A DNA stretch of 36,302 nucleotides. Origin: DAIDHZ01 sp035480255. GTDB lineage: Bacteria; Chlamydiota; Chlamydiia; Chlamydiales; SM23-39. Made by a program: the position numbers and the translations under genes. The stretch spans positions 1-36,302 of the forward strand of contig CAZVXF010000015.1 of the NCBI GenBank assembly GCA_964630875.1. Reading direction: 5' to 3'. Below, piece by piece: positions 23,518 through 31,781 of the stretch. A model generated the notes under the pieces. That model worked only from the letters and a program-made list of their open reading frames with translations. It had not been told where the DNA came from and did no database searches. How positions within the stretch are numbered: the first letter of the stretch is position 1; each line of letters opens with the position of its first letter.

Positions 23518-24075
23518 TTAATGCATTTGATCCCATCCTTTAAATGGAGCTCCGGTAGCAGAATTCTTGAATGACATAATAGCAATATCATTTTCAGTAC
23601 TACAGCAAGCACAGGGAGTTGTAAAAACACCGCAACATAAAGCACAATTACTTACGCGACATGCACTTGACAAACAGGCATAGCAATGGGTTGTCCAAGT
23701 ATATCTTCCTTCAGGCACGGCCCCTCCTGCACCAAGAACCGCATTATGTGCAAATCCATTGGCTATATGCTGGACTTTAGTAGCTTCCTCAAGAAATTGA
23801 TTTTTATAATCATCTTCCGTGATATTCGGGTAAAAGGAACTCCACTTTAGGAATCCTTGTCCACAGGCATCCAGTTGCTTGTTGCTCAATCCTCTTGGAG
23901 TACAGTGTTCTCCGTTTTTTGCGTCATTATAGTTCCAGCAACAGCACGTGAAGCAAGTACTTACCGGAGTTAGACAAGATCCTGCAAGCAATATAGTGCA
24001 AGCAGTAGCTCCCCATACAGGCGACGTAAGTCTTGCTGCGAATTTATAAGGACATGTTTCTGCAATTGTTGTCAT
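23518..24075 (-). CDS. Cysteine-rich hypothetical protein
   Basis: An unrecognised 185-residue protein, well started: AAGGGGAAG lies just before ATG 24075. It holds 18 cysteines, about one in ten residues, in two clusters: residues 8-46 (ending CFTCCCWNY) and the C-terminal part (HCYACLSSACRVSNCALCCG, then TPCACC). The first cluster overlaps a hydrophobic stretch (VWGATACTILLAGSCLTPV). Possibilities include a disulfide-linked envelope protein, as with the chlamydial Cys-rich outer membrane proteins, a metal-binding protein, or a palmitoylated host-targeted protein. None is supported by a family match. Upstream lies the palindrome-rich gap. Confidence 0.72.
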   Translation of the reverse strand: MTTIAETCPYKFAARLTSPVWGATACTILLAGSCLTPVSTCFTCCCWNYNDAKNGEHCTPRGLSNKQLDACGQGFLKWSSFYPNITEDDYKNQFLEEATKVQHIANGFAHNAVLGAGGAVPEGRYTWTTHCYACLSSACRVSNCALCCGVFTTPCACCSTENDIAIMSFKNSATGAPFKGWDQMH

Positions 24076-24178
24076 ATCTTCCCCTTTTTTTTATTAAGAT
24101 CAATCATTGTAAATATATATAAAATTTTTTACTAGCTATAACTTTGCAGAAATTCAGTTTTTTGCTTTGCGTTCATCT

Positions 24179-24350
24179 TATATACTCGTTCCACTTGAAA
24201 GATACCTAAAGCAAACCGATTAAAATCATTAAAATTCGAAGAAAAAATTGAGGATAATATTGAATTAATATTAACCTCAACTTTTTGTTCGAATTTTCAT
24301 AGATTTAAATTCGGTTTTCTTGGGTACGTTTCAAGTGGAACGAGTATATA
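24179..24350. repeat. 172-bp near-perfect long palindrome (MITE-like)
   Basis: The left end TATATACTCGTTCCACTTGA (24179 onward, 22 bases in all) is repeated exactly in reverse complement at the right end (24329-24350). Pairing continues inward in register: AAACCGA/TCGGTTT, AAATTCGAA/TTCGAATTT, TTGAGG/CCTCAA, with AATATT on both sides of the centre. The whole element folds to one hairpin. The ends are TATA, so a TA target duplication is possible. No coding capacity. Confidence 0.88.
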
Positions 24351-24386
24351 CCGAAATTGTTTGAAGAATCTGGAAATTGGCAAGGA

Positions 24387-24470
24387 GGATTCTCAAAATT
24401 TTTGTTCGGAGCAAGCGACCATTGCCGGATGGCAAGGCGCGAGTGAGAACATGAATTTTGAGGTAAATCC
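24387..24470. repeat. 84-bp imperfect palindrome
   Basis: The arms run symmetrically about 24428: GGATT at 24387 pairs with AATCC ending at 24470, CAAAATT with AATTTTG, GTTC with GAAC, and TTGCC with GGCAA around a GGAT loop. It is the second of three consecutive palindromes in a gene-free stretch (24076-24783). Confidence 0.8.
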
Positions 24471-24624
24471 GACCCCTCTTGCGACAACGAATTAACGACA
24501 ACTTTCAAATAATAAAGTTGAATCCTGTTAAATTAGCTTGAAAGGCATGTTGGGGGTCTTTCAACTGGAAGCACTTTATACCCAAACAACTTCAAAAACT
24601 AGTTTTGCTAGTTAACTAACCCGG

Positions 24625-24766
24625 CATTCAAATAAGTGACAACTTGCTTGCTGCGGCTTTGCCAGATTGATTCTCTCGAGGAATTCTTCGTGTTTCAAGA
24701 ATGTTATTCCTCTCGATAAGCAGTCTGGCTTTGCCGAGCTCGCGCATCTTGTCTCTTATTTGAATG
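24625..24766. repeat. 142-bp imperfect palindrome
   Basis: CATTCAAATAAG at 24625-24636 is the exact complement of CTTATTTGAATG at 24755-24766. Inward, GACAA/TTGTC, the GCAAAGCC-type blocks with AGCCAGA/TCTGGCT, TCGAG/CTCGA, GGAAT/ATTCC and ATTCTT/AAGAAT pair. It lies just past the stop codon of the 549-residue protein gene and could end its transcript. Confidence 0.83.
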
Positions 24767-24783
24767 ACGGATTAGTATTTTAC

Positions 24784-26433
24784 TTATAATTTCAATAAAG
24801 CGCTCATACCAATTTTCTCATCTGGTAAACTCTGGCTCCCTATGTTTAGTCCAGAGTCAGATATAGCTCCGACTGCTAAATGAAAGTTGCCTACATTCTC
24901 TTGACACGCAGTGTATGTTGAAGGGTCGTTTCTATACAAATATTCCCCTGTTTTGATAGATCCCATAAATATCGCAACTACAGCATCAAGAAGACTTGGT
25001 GCTTCATAATTTGAATCTATATTTTTGATTAAGCTTAACTGGGTATTATGTAGCAACCTTCGTGTGTTCGGAATTACGTCTTTAGTCATTAAAACCCAAT
25101 GAGAAGGCTGTGCAGGTACTTGACCAAATCGTGTCATCGCATCAGGCCACATGTAACCGTACTTGAAGGGGAGCGTACTTTTTCTTGGATTCGTTACAAA
25201 TCCTTTCAAAGAATTAAGCGTGAGAGGAGTCCCATTGATTGTAGAGGGGATGAGAACAAGTGTATGTGTGTCCTTTATTTTCTTCTTTGGCCAGAATGGG
25301 CAAGGTCCGTTTAATCTCTGTCTGATGTCTCTCGGTAAATGAGGAATCACACCAACATCTCCAAAATAGTCGTGCCAATCTTGAGCTCCAAAGGCCAGAT
25401 TATTTACCTCAATTTCCTCTTGCTTTAATTTCAAAAGTGCATTTTTTATATTTGCATTGAGAAGAATATATTCGTTTTGTTCTGTTAGGATGCAAGCATT
25501 TCGATTGCGTAGTTCATTTTCCTGAAATAGCTTTCGTTGCAGCTCAAAGCGCGCCTTAGACTCTAGTGTCAATCTCTCCATATCTAATTGATTAGATGAT
25601 CTTATACGATCAAATTCATATTGTTGGCTTTGAGTAGTTAAATTTCTCCCCTCGTTTTCTAAGGCTAAGATCGCTTGCTGTTGCACCAATCTTGACAGGA
25701 GAGCGTGCTTGATTGAATTGTTTTCGGATTCGGCTTCAAGCTTGATGGATGATCGCTTCGCGGTTTCAGAATTAAAGGAGTCGTTTCGAATATCCGTTTC
25801 CGTGGTCTGGATCCTGAGTAGTTCCGTAGCAATTCGATTTATAATTTCTTGTTGTGTTTTGTTTCGAGATAACTTAATGCTCTTTCCAAGATCCCAGGAG
25901 GTTAATTGCCAATCATCATTCAATGAAATTCGTGCCTCTGCCTCTCTTATTTGAACTAATCGTAATTCTGTTTCTGCATTTGAAATACCTGTTGGTTCTA
26001 ACTTGATGAGTATTTTAACCCAGTTTGTTTCTCCGAAACAGCAGCATGTGTCTTTTCCACCTGAAATATCAACATCTATGAATTCTCCGTCGGTATCTAC
26101 GTTAAAGGAAGACTTCTTGCTTTGATCTTCTTTTTTTGATGCAGATCCCCCAACACCACCCTCTATAACGACTGCATCGACCTTAATTTCTCCTTTCAGC
26201 TCAATGCTTGAATTCGCGGAATTTTGTTCTTGGATTTTTGTTTTTCCCTGTGCAAAGTGACTAACAGCAACACAGTATGTGTTAGGGGGGTTCTCTTCTA
26301 CTATATGTCCCCCAAATTTAAAACCAGGAAATAGCGTCATACTTCTTCTAACATTTTGCTGGATATTTCCTGACCCTCTGTAAATCTCTCTAATCTCTAT
26401 ATTTCCTAAAGGACTGCTGTATGGTGTAATCAT
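24784..26433 (-). CDS. Large hypothetical protein: beta-rich N-terminus, coiled coil, conserved C-terminal domain; candidate host-directed protein
   Basis: An unnamed 549-residue protein. Residues 1-150 look beta-rich, with LFPGFKF, a Ser/Gly segment (VIEGGVGGSASKKEDQ) and a Cys triplet (residues 130-132). This part faintly recalls the start of SNTX/MACPF-like pore toxins, but that is inference. Residues about 155-345 are charged, heptad-like and poor in Pro and Gly: a long coiled coil. Residues 348-549 form a compact domain (FGAQDWHDYFGDVGVIPHLP, GPCPFWPKK, HTLVLIPSTINGTPLTLNSL, HWVLMTKDVIPNTRR, AIFMGSIKTGEYLY, YTACQE) that I recall as a repeated, uncharacterised family in amoeba-associated Chlamydiae. 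ACAGG precedes the ATG. It stands alone, downstream of nothing on its strand, with palindromes after its stop. Confidence 0.7.
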   Translation of the reverse strand: MITPYSSPLGNIEIREIYRGSGNIQQNVRRSMTLFPGFKFGGHIVEENPPNTYCVAVSHFAQGKTKIQEQNSANSSIELKGEIKVDAVVIEGGVGGSASKKEDQSKKSSFNVDTDGEFIDVDISGGKDTCCCFGETNWVKILIKLEPTGISNAETELRLVQIREAEARISLNDDWQLTSWDLGKSIKLSRNKTQQEIINRIATELLRIQTTETDIRNDSFNSETAKRSSIKLEAESENNSIKHALLSRLVQQQAILALENEGRNLTTQSQQYEFDRIRSSNQLDMERLTLESKARFELQRKLFQENELRNRNACILTEQNEYILLNANIKNALLKLKQEEIEVNNLAFGAQDWHDYFGDVGVIPHLPRDIRQRLNGPCPFWPKKKIKDTHTLVLIPSTINGTPLTLNSLKGFVTNPRKSTLPFKYGYMWPDAMTRFGQVPAQPSHWVLMTKDVIPNTRRLLHNTQLSLIKNIDSNYEAPSLLDAVVAIFMGSIKTGEYLYRNDPSTYTACQENVGNFHLAVGAISDSGLNIGSQSLPDEKIGMSALLKL

Positions 26434-26651
26434 GATTACCTGTAAAAAAATTTTTGAATGAGTCTATCAAGTGTGATAGATTAGTTCGAGAAATTCTTTT
26501 AGATATCGTTCAGCAGATCAGGCATTTGCATAGATTTTTTTCTCTGAGCCCTTTGTGCCCTAATAGTAAAAGATTGCTTGTCTAAAAAAGTCTTTCGGAA
26601 AATAGGGGAAATGCGCTATCCTTCTGTTTTCGTTTTAGATGTAAAGGTTTT

Positions 26652-27098
26652 ATGAATCACATGCAAAAGACTTCTATTTTAACAAAAGCCCAGGCGCTCA
26701 GCTCTAGAAAATGGTTTCTGTTTGACGCTGAGGGGAAGACTCTCGGTCGCTTATCTGCGGAAATCGCAAAAGTGCTACGTGGGAAACACCGTCCTGACTA
26801 CACTCCAAACGTCGACTGCGGAGATGGCGTTGTCATTATTAACGCTGAAAAAGTAGCGGTTACAGGTATGAAAGAAGCTCGCAAGATCTATAAGAGCTAT
26901 ACAGGCTTTGTTGGCGGACAAAGAGAAGTGCCTCTCGCAACAATGAGAGCAAGACGTCCTGCTTATATTTTGAAAAGAGCGATTGAAGGGATGATGCCGA
27001 AGACTCGCTTAGGTGGTCAACAAGTTAGAAAACTGCGTATCTTTGTAGGTCCAGAACACACAATGCAAGCGCAAAACCCAACCCCAGTTAATATTTAA
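26652..27098 (+). CDS. rplM: 50S ribosomal protein L13 (uL13)
   Basis: A 148-residue L13 with WFLFDAEGKTLGRLSAEIAK, LRGKHRPDYTPNVDCGDGVV and INAEKVAVTG, and the C-terminal RAIEGMMPKTRLGGQQVRKL. Read from ATG 26652 with AAAGG upstream; the second Met (residue 4) is an alternative. rpsI follows after 11 bases, the universal rplM-rpsI pair. The 218-base gap upstream should hold its promoter; I see no strong box there. Confidence 0.97.
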   Translation: MNHMQKTSILTKAQALSSRKWFLFDAEGKTLGRLSAEIAKVLRGKHRPDYTPNVDCGDGVVIINAEKVAVTGMKEARKIYKSYTGFVGGQREVPLATMRARRPAYILKRAIEGMMPKTRLGGQQVRKLRIFVGPEHTMQAQNPTPVNI

Positions 27099-27109
27099 GG
27101 ATTCGCACA

Positions 27110-27502
27110 ATGAAAGAAAAAGAGCACATTGGAATTGGCCGAAGAAAAACTGCTGTATCTTCAGTACGTTTAAGAAAAGGGACAGGGATCATTGATGTGA
27201 ATGGTCGTGGGTTTGAAGAATATTTTCCTCTTCAACTACAGCGCGATGTGATTTTGAATCCTCTACAAAAGTTTGGTGATGTCAGTAAAGTGGATTTAGT
27301 GATCCGCGTTAAAGGTGGCGGTCTTGAGTCACAAACGATTGCAACTCGTCTTGGAATCAGCCGAGCACTTCTCGCTGGCGATGAAAGTCTTCGCGGAGAC
27401 CTAGGACAACTTGGGTTTTTAACTCGCGACTCTCGCAAAAAAGAGCGTAAGAAATACGGTCATAAGAAAGCACGTAAGAGCTTCCAGTTCTCTAAACGTT
27501 AA
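27110..27502 (+). CDS. rpsI: 30S ribosomal protein S9 (uS9)
   Basis: A 130-residue S9 with the opening GIGRRKTAVSSVRLRKGTG, the middle VKGGGLESQTIATRLGISRA and the typical basic tail KARKSFQFSKR, whose last residues reach the P-site tRNA. AAGGA lies before the ATG, 11 bases after rplM. A good terminator follows 24 bases after the stop. Confidence 0.97.
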   Translation: MKEKEHIGIGRRKTAVSSVRLRKGTGIIDVNGRGFEEYFPLQLQRDVILNPLQKFGDVSKVDLVIRVKGGGLESQTIATRLGISRALLAGDESLRGDLGQLGFLTRDSRKKERKKYGHKKARKSFQFSKR

Positions 27503-27526
27503 TCTTTACTGGATTCTGTATATTAC

Positions 27527-27556
27527 AAAGGGTCAAGAGAAATCTTGGCCCTTTTT
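27527..27556 (+). terminator. Rho-independent terminator of rplM-rpsI
   Basis: AAAGGGTCAAGA (27527-27538) pairs with TCTTGGCCCTTT (27543 onward) across GAAA with one mismatch, and runs into TTTTT at 27552-27556. Confidence 0.88.
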
Positions 27557-27594
27557 AGTTCCAGGCAATATTCAGAATTTCTTCAAAATAGTTT

Positions 27595-27987
27595 TTACTT
27601 GGGAGGGAAGCTCATCGATAAAAATGATTTTGAACTTCTGTCGGAACTCATATACTCTCCTAGAGAATTCAAGGAACACACGAGAGAAAGCGCGCCGTAA
27701 TATGCCAGAAATCCTGAGCCGATATCTCCAATTAGGGCTAGCCAGTTATACTGATTGGACTGTGCTTTTTTAATACAGAAATTTTCAAGTCTGTTTGCAT
27801 TATATATAAATTCAAATGCAGTTATAATTCCAGCAAAGCAATCTTTTAATTTAGAGTTAATATCACTATTGTCTATTGTAGCAACTAGACAGTCGCTCAC
27901 TATACTAGGTAGGATTGCTGAAGCCGTTGATGCTATGCTCGCAGACCAAGTATTTTCTGAATTTTCATTTCCGCTTGATATTTCCAT
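27595..27987 (-). CDS. Hypothetical protein with hydrophobic C-terminal half
   Basis: A 130-residue protein that I do not recognise. GAGG stands eight bases before ATG 27987. The N-terminal part is Ser/Ala-rich (ENTWSASIASTASAILPSIV), and residues about 81-108 (NWLALIGDIGSGFLAYYGAL, then SLVCSL) form one or two membrane segments. The Ser-rich tail ends SMSFPPK. It sits between rplM-rpsI (convergent) and the M32 peptidase gene with no evident operon. It resembles the other small hydrophobic proteins of this window in style, not in sequence. Confidence 0.68.
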   Translation of the reverse strand: MEISSGNENSENTWSASIASTASAILPSIVSDCLVATIDNSDINSKLKDCFAGIITAFEFIYNANRLENFCIKKAQSNQYNWLALIGDIGSGFLAYYGALSLVCSLNSLGEYMSSDRSSKSFLSMSFPPK

Positions 27988-28061
27988 AATTATTACCTCA
28001 TTTCCGTTATTATAAAGTGAGGTGCAATTAATTTATACAGTACTAAAAAATTTAGTATTGA

Positions 28062-29588
28062 TTATTTAATTCGGTAGATTTCTAAATATTTTTCTTTTAG
28101 ATAATTGCAATAAGCAGTTTCCGTTAATGGCTTCCCTGCAATTCTTTTGGCAAGCTGATCGGAATCGTACATTTTACCCCATTGATGAATGTTGGTTTTC
28201 AGCCAACCACGAACGAAGTCTAGATCTCCACGAGCAATTCTCTCTTGCCAATCTGGATATTGCTTCTTGAAAGCGGTAAAGATGTGAGCCGCTAAAATGT
28301 TTCCGAGTGCGTAAGTGGGAAAATAACCGAAATCTCCGAGAGACCAATGAATGTCTTGGAGGCATCCTTGGGTGTCGGTGGGTGGGGTAATGCCAAAGAG
28401 TTCTTTCATTTGAGCATTCCAGGCGTAAGGCAGATCTGCAACCTGAAGAGTCCCTTGAATGAGTTGTTTTTCGATTTCAAAACGAAGGATCACATGCAGG
28501 CAGTAGGTGACTTCATCTGCTTCCACTCGAATCAATGATGGTGCGACTGTATTGATGGCTCGATAGAAGTGATCGAGTTTTACTTGTTTCAGTTCTTTAG
28601 GCAGAAGAGTTTTTAATGTTGGAAAGAAATCTTGCCAGAAGGGAAGTCCGCGTCCAATAATTGTCTCCCAAAAGCGGGATTGGCTTTCATGAACGGTCAA
28701 AGATGAGGCTTGACATAGTGGAGTTCCAAAGTATTTATTGGGCAGACCGAGCTCATACATCGAGTGTCCAGATTCATGAAGAATGGAAAAAATATTACTC
28801 ATGAAGGAGTGGGGAAGGATACGTGTTGTGATACGACTATCTTGGGGATGCATTGCAATCGAGAATGGATGAGAAGAGATATCAAGTCTTGTAAACTCTT
28901 TTTCCATTGGCAGCTTTGCAAGAAGCGCTTTGCTAATATTGACTTGCGTTGCTTCGTTTACATTTGTGTGAAGAAAATGGTTGTCGATCGCTTTGGCATT
29001 CTGAATTTTTTGAAGCAGTTTTACGAGCTCTTTTTTAAGACCAGAAAAAATCGTTTCTACGCGATGTGTCGTCATCGCGGGTTCATAACTTTCTAACAAT
29101 GCATCGTAAGGGTGGTCTTGGAAACCAAAAATTTCCGTTTTTTGTCTGCTCATCGTGATGATTTTTTGTAGAAATGGAGCAAACAATTTGAAATTGTTCT
29201 CTTTGCGAGCAACTGCCCAAATTTGACTAGCTTCACAAGTGAGTTGAGAAAAGTTTTTCACAAAAGAAGTAGGCAGTTTTGTCTCCCGCATGTATTCGCG
29301 CCTCCAACCTTTTAGCATCGCTTGCTGTTCTCGTGAGCATCCTTTGATTTTTGGATTTCCTGAGGCAAGTGACACAAGTTTTTCAAGCGAGCGCTTGAAT
29401 TGAACGCTTGTTTTCTTCTCATGAATCATTGTTGAAAGGAGTGCGATTTGCTCACTTCTCGATTGAATACTCCCTTCAGGCATATAGGTCTCTTGATCCC
29501 ATTGAAGAAGATGCAAGATAGAGTGAAGAGTTTGCGTTGTCGTGGAAAGAGCCTTTAGTTCAGTAAAAGCCAGTGTTTCTTTAGTCAT
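28062..29588 (-). CDS. Carboxypeptidase, M32 family (Taq type)
   Basis: A 508-residue zinc carboxypeptidase of normal family length. The HEXXH motif is HESGH (His271, Glu272, His275) with the third ligand Glu301 in VHESQSRFWE. Other family landmarks are LLQWDQETYMPEG at the N-terminus, PHSFMSNIFSILHESGHSMY and VEADEVTYCLHVILRFEIEK. It removes C-terminal residues from peptides, probably in the cytoplasm, complementing the M16 protease in peptide turnover. No signal peptide is visible. It stands alone on its strand, 74 bases from the next small gene and 87 bases from lptG. Confidence 0.94.
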   Translation of the reverse strand: MTKETLAFTELKALSTTTQTLHSILHLLQWDQETYMPEGSIQSRSEQIALLSTMIHEKKTSVQFKRSLEKLVSLASGNPKIKGCSREQQAMLKGWRREYMRETKLPTSFVKNFSQLTCEASQIWAVARKENNFKLFAPFLQKIITMSRQKTEIFGFQDHPYDALLESYEPAMTTHRVETIFSGLKKELVKLLQKIQNAKAIDNHFLHTNVNEATQVNISKALLAKLPMEKEFTRLDISSHPFSIAMHPQDSRITTRILPHSFMSNIFSILHESGHSMYELGLPNKYFGTPLCQASSLTVHESQSRFWETIIGRGLPFWQDFFPTLKTLLPKELKQVKLDHFYRAINTVAPSLIRVEADEVTYCLHVILRFEIEKQLIQGTLQVADLPYAWNAQMKELFGITPPTDTQGCLQDIHWSLGDFGYFPTYALGNILAAHIFTAFKKQYPDWQERIARGDLDFVRGWLKTNIHQWGKMYDSDQLAKRIAGKPLTETAYCNYLKEKYLEIYRIK

Positions 29589-29675
29589 GTTTTTTATATA
29601 TCATAGCTCCTTTTTCTTCGGTAACTAATAGATTTGAGCGCGTGTGATTTGGGCAATTCTCACACAATTAAATGT

Positions 29676-30725
29676 TTAAGATTTTACAAATCTTGGCAAT
29701 GAGATGGCTAAAACGACGACGATGGTGCTCCAAATTGCGAAATAGCTTGGGATGACTTGGTTTTCTCCTAATATCAGCATACCATCAAAGATTGTTCTGA
29801 AAGCAATGTAGGCAAAAAGAGAGAGCGCTGTGATGAGAAACGCATTTTTCGATCTTGAGAATCGAAAGACAAATGGGGAAATTGCAAACAGGAGAAGAAA
29901 GCAGACGAGTGGAGCTGCAATTGTATAATGAAGATGACATACAACATTTTTCTTTTCAGAATTATTCTTAAAGGCCTGAGCAATTAGGGTAGATAGTGGT
30001 CTTTGTTCTAAAGGAATAAAATTTTCTAGACGAACGTTTGGATCAAAAGCTATTTGCGGAAGTAAAATTTCAGTAAAGCTTTCGGTTTTTTCGAGTTCGC
30101 CAAGTGCATTCCGATAAAAATGATCGGCAAACAAGCCTCGAGTTGGATTCATTTTTAGATATTTCATGTGCCAAATATCTTGATTATTCTTTAGCCAAAA
30201 AACATCAAAAAGCCCATCGTTTTCAAATTTTTGATAGACCAGCTCTGATTGATCCTGTAGGGCAATATTGTGGAGATAGGGAGTGTTTTTTTTCTTATGC
30301 TTGGAGTGTTGCGAGCGAAAGCCGATTGCAGCAATTTGTGTGGTTGGTGCGAGCCATTCTTGATGCGCATATGAGGCAATCACTAAAAGAGTTGCAAAAA
30401 CAAAAAAAGGGGTTAAAAGTTTCTTTTGAGACAGTCCTGCCATCTGTAGCGCGACAATTTCATGATGTTTGTTTAAATCAAGAAAGACAAGGAGTGAGGC
30501 TAAAAGAAAGGTAAGAGGAAAAAAGAATGCGTGAAGATTTGAAAAATTGAACAGATAATACTTCGTAATTTCTAAAAAAGTGAAATGTCCATGCGAGAAA
30601 AAGCGAACCCCGTTCATAGAGAGATCAACAATGGTATAAATAAAGAAGATAGCGAGGAGTAAAAAGAAAAACATTTTCATTAAGGACTTCAATAAATAGA
30701 GATTCCAAATCTTCAGAAAGCTCAT
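29676..30725 (-). CDS. lptG: LPS export ABC transporter permease, LptG-like
   Basis: A 349-residue YjgP/YjgQ-family permease. The frame extends upstream, but ATG 30725 (MSFLKIWNLYLLKSLMKMFF) is the true start because it forms an ATGA overlap with the upstream partner. Membrane segments lie at about residues 14-36, 58-80 and 99-118 (FVFATLLVIASYAHQEWL). A periplasmic beta-rich middle follows, then three helices at the end. It would pair with LptF and the LptB ATPase to extract LPS from the inner membrane. Assignment as LptG rather than LptF is by gene order only. Confidence 0.85.
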   Translation of the reverse strand: MSFLKIWNLYLLKSLMKMFFFLLLAIFFIYTIVDLSMNGVRFFSHGHFTFLEITKYYLFNFSNLHAFFFPLTFLLASLLVFLDLNKHHEIVALQMAGLSQKKLLTPFFVFATLLVIASYAHQEWLAPTTQIAAIGFRSQHSKHKKKNTPYLHNIALQDQSELVYQKFENDGLFDVFWLKNNQDIWHMKYLKMNPTRGLFADHFYRNALGELEKTESFTEILLPQIAFDPNVRLENFIPLEQRPLSTLIAQAFKNNSEKKNVVCHLHYTIAAPLVCFLLLFAISPFVFRFSRSKNAFLITALSLFAYIAFRTIFDGMLILGENQVIPSYFAIWSTIVVVLAISLPRFVKS

Positions 30726-31765
30726 ATTTTTAGCCCTTTTCGGATGCTTGCAAACCAAAGAATCGGATGTGGAAAAAAGAAGATGACAAACGTGAGCCAA
30801 GGCGTTTTAAGTTCTTTGCCGAGTAAGTAACTGATCATAACAGCAAGACACAATGTGACTGCAATCAATAGATTTTTTTTCGAAAGACTTCTCCCTTCTT
30901 CGATCCCATAGCAACATCCGAGTATTGTAAAACTAAAAACTGCTAGCGATAAAGAAATTCTTCTCAAGATTTCGCCGATTGCTTTTTTCTTACCATGGAT
31001 TCTTAAAAGTGGTATTTCTAGTGAAGAGGTTTCAAGGCTTGGGCGATTTTTTTTTATACTCGATGAGAGATTCGAGGCATTGGTGGACATCCAAGATTGA
31101 TTTTCAAGAATCAATGGATCGTAATTTTTTTCAGATTGCAGATGCGTAATTCCGGCTACATCAGTTCCGACCAACTCTGAATTGGAAATCGACAATCTAC
31201 GCGCCGTAAAAAGGGACAGGCGATTGTTGCTTTGATTATGCGTAATCAAAAAAAGATCCTTCACATTCAGTCCATCATCTTCCATTTTCATTTTGATATA
31301 ACTTTTCTTCATCTTCACAAGGTTTTGTCTTTGCAAAAGAAGGAGGGGGTTTGTAGACGTTTCGTTATAGATTAACTCTTTCGATGATCGACGACAAAAA
31401 GGGGCGATATCTCCGCAAATCATAAAATTGCAAAGTGATAGAAAAAGCGACATGAAAAGAATGGGGAAAAGAATTGTGCTCAATCGAACCCCTGAGGCTC
31501 TCATAGCTGTTAGCTCATGCGACTTGCTCATATTTTGAAATAGAAGGAGTGAAGCAATGAAAGCGGAGATGGGGATTGCAAATGGAAGGATGAGTGGAAT
31601 TTGATATGCAACAAAAAGCCATGTTTTAGGGATGTTTGCACTTAATGCAGCAAAGCGAGCAATTTCTTTAAATCTTGAAACAAGGAGAATCACAACAAAA
31701 GAGCAAACGCTGAGTGAAAAAATGCGGATATAACCGAGAAGTAAATATCGCCACAAAATAGGCAT
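30722..31765 (-). CDS. lptF: LPS export ABC transporter permease, LptF-like
   Basis: A 347-residue permease of the same family, first in the pair. The N-terminus MPILWRYLLLGYIRIFSLSV is typical, followed by LPFAIPISAFIASLLLFQNM and SKSHELTAMRASGVRLSTIL, the cytoplasmic loop that contacts LptB. A periplasmic domain occupies about residues 120-260, then come C-terminal helices. It is back to back with tilS, only 16 bases apart, so both promoters must overlap the neighbouring gene or the tiny gap. The order lptG-lptF / tilS-ftsH is, from memory, also found in Chlamydia. Confidence 0.87.
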   Translation of the reverse strand: MPILWRYLLLGYIRIFSLSVCSFVVILLVSRFKEIARFAALSANIPKTWLFVAYQIPLILPFAIPISAFIASLLLFQNMSKSHELTAMRASGVRLSTILFPILFMSLFLSLCNFMICGDIAPFCRRSSKELIYNETSTNPLLLLQRQNLVKMKKSYIKMKMEDDGLNVKDLFLITHNQSNNRLSLFTARRLSISNSELVGTDVAGITHLQSEKNYDPLILENQSWMSTNASNLSSSIKKNRPSLETSSLEIPLLRIHGKKKAIGEILRRISLSLAVFSFTILGCCYGIEEGRSLSKKNLLIAVTLCLAVMISYLLGKELKTPWLTFVIFFFPHPILWFASIRKGLKI

Positions 31766-31781
31766 GTTTCATTTATAATAC

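Noticed and set aside
24179..24766. CRISPR array
   Set aside because: The repeats are long palindromes of different sequence, not short direct repeats with spacers, and no cas genes are present.
31774..31779. TATAAT as the -10 box of tilS
   Set aside because: It is only three bases from the first ATG and has no -35 partner at proper spacing, so it is more likely chance in AT-rich DNA.
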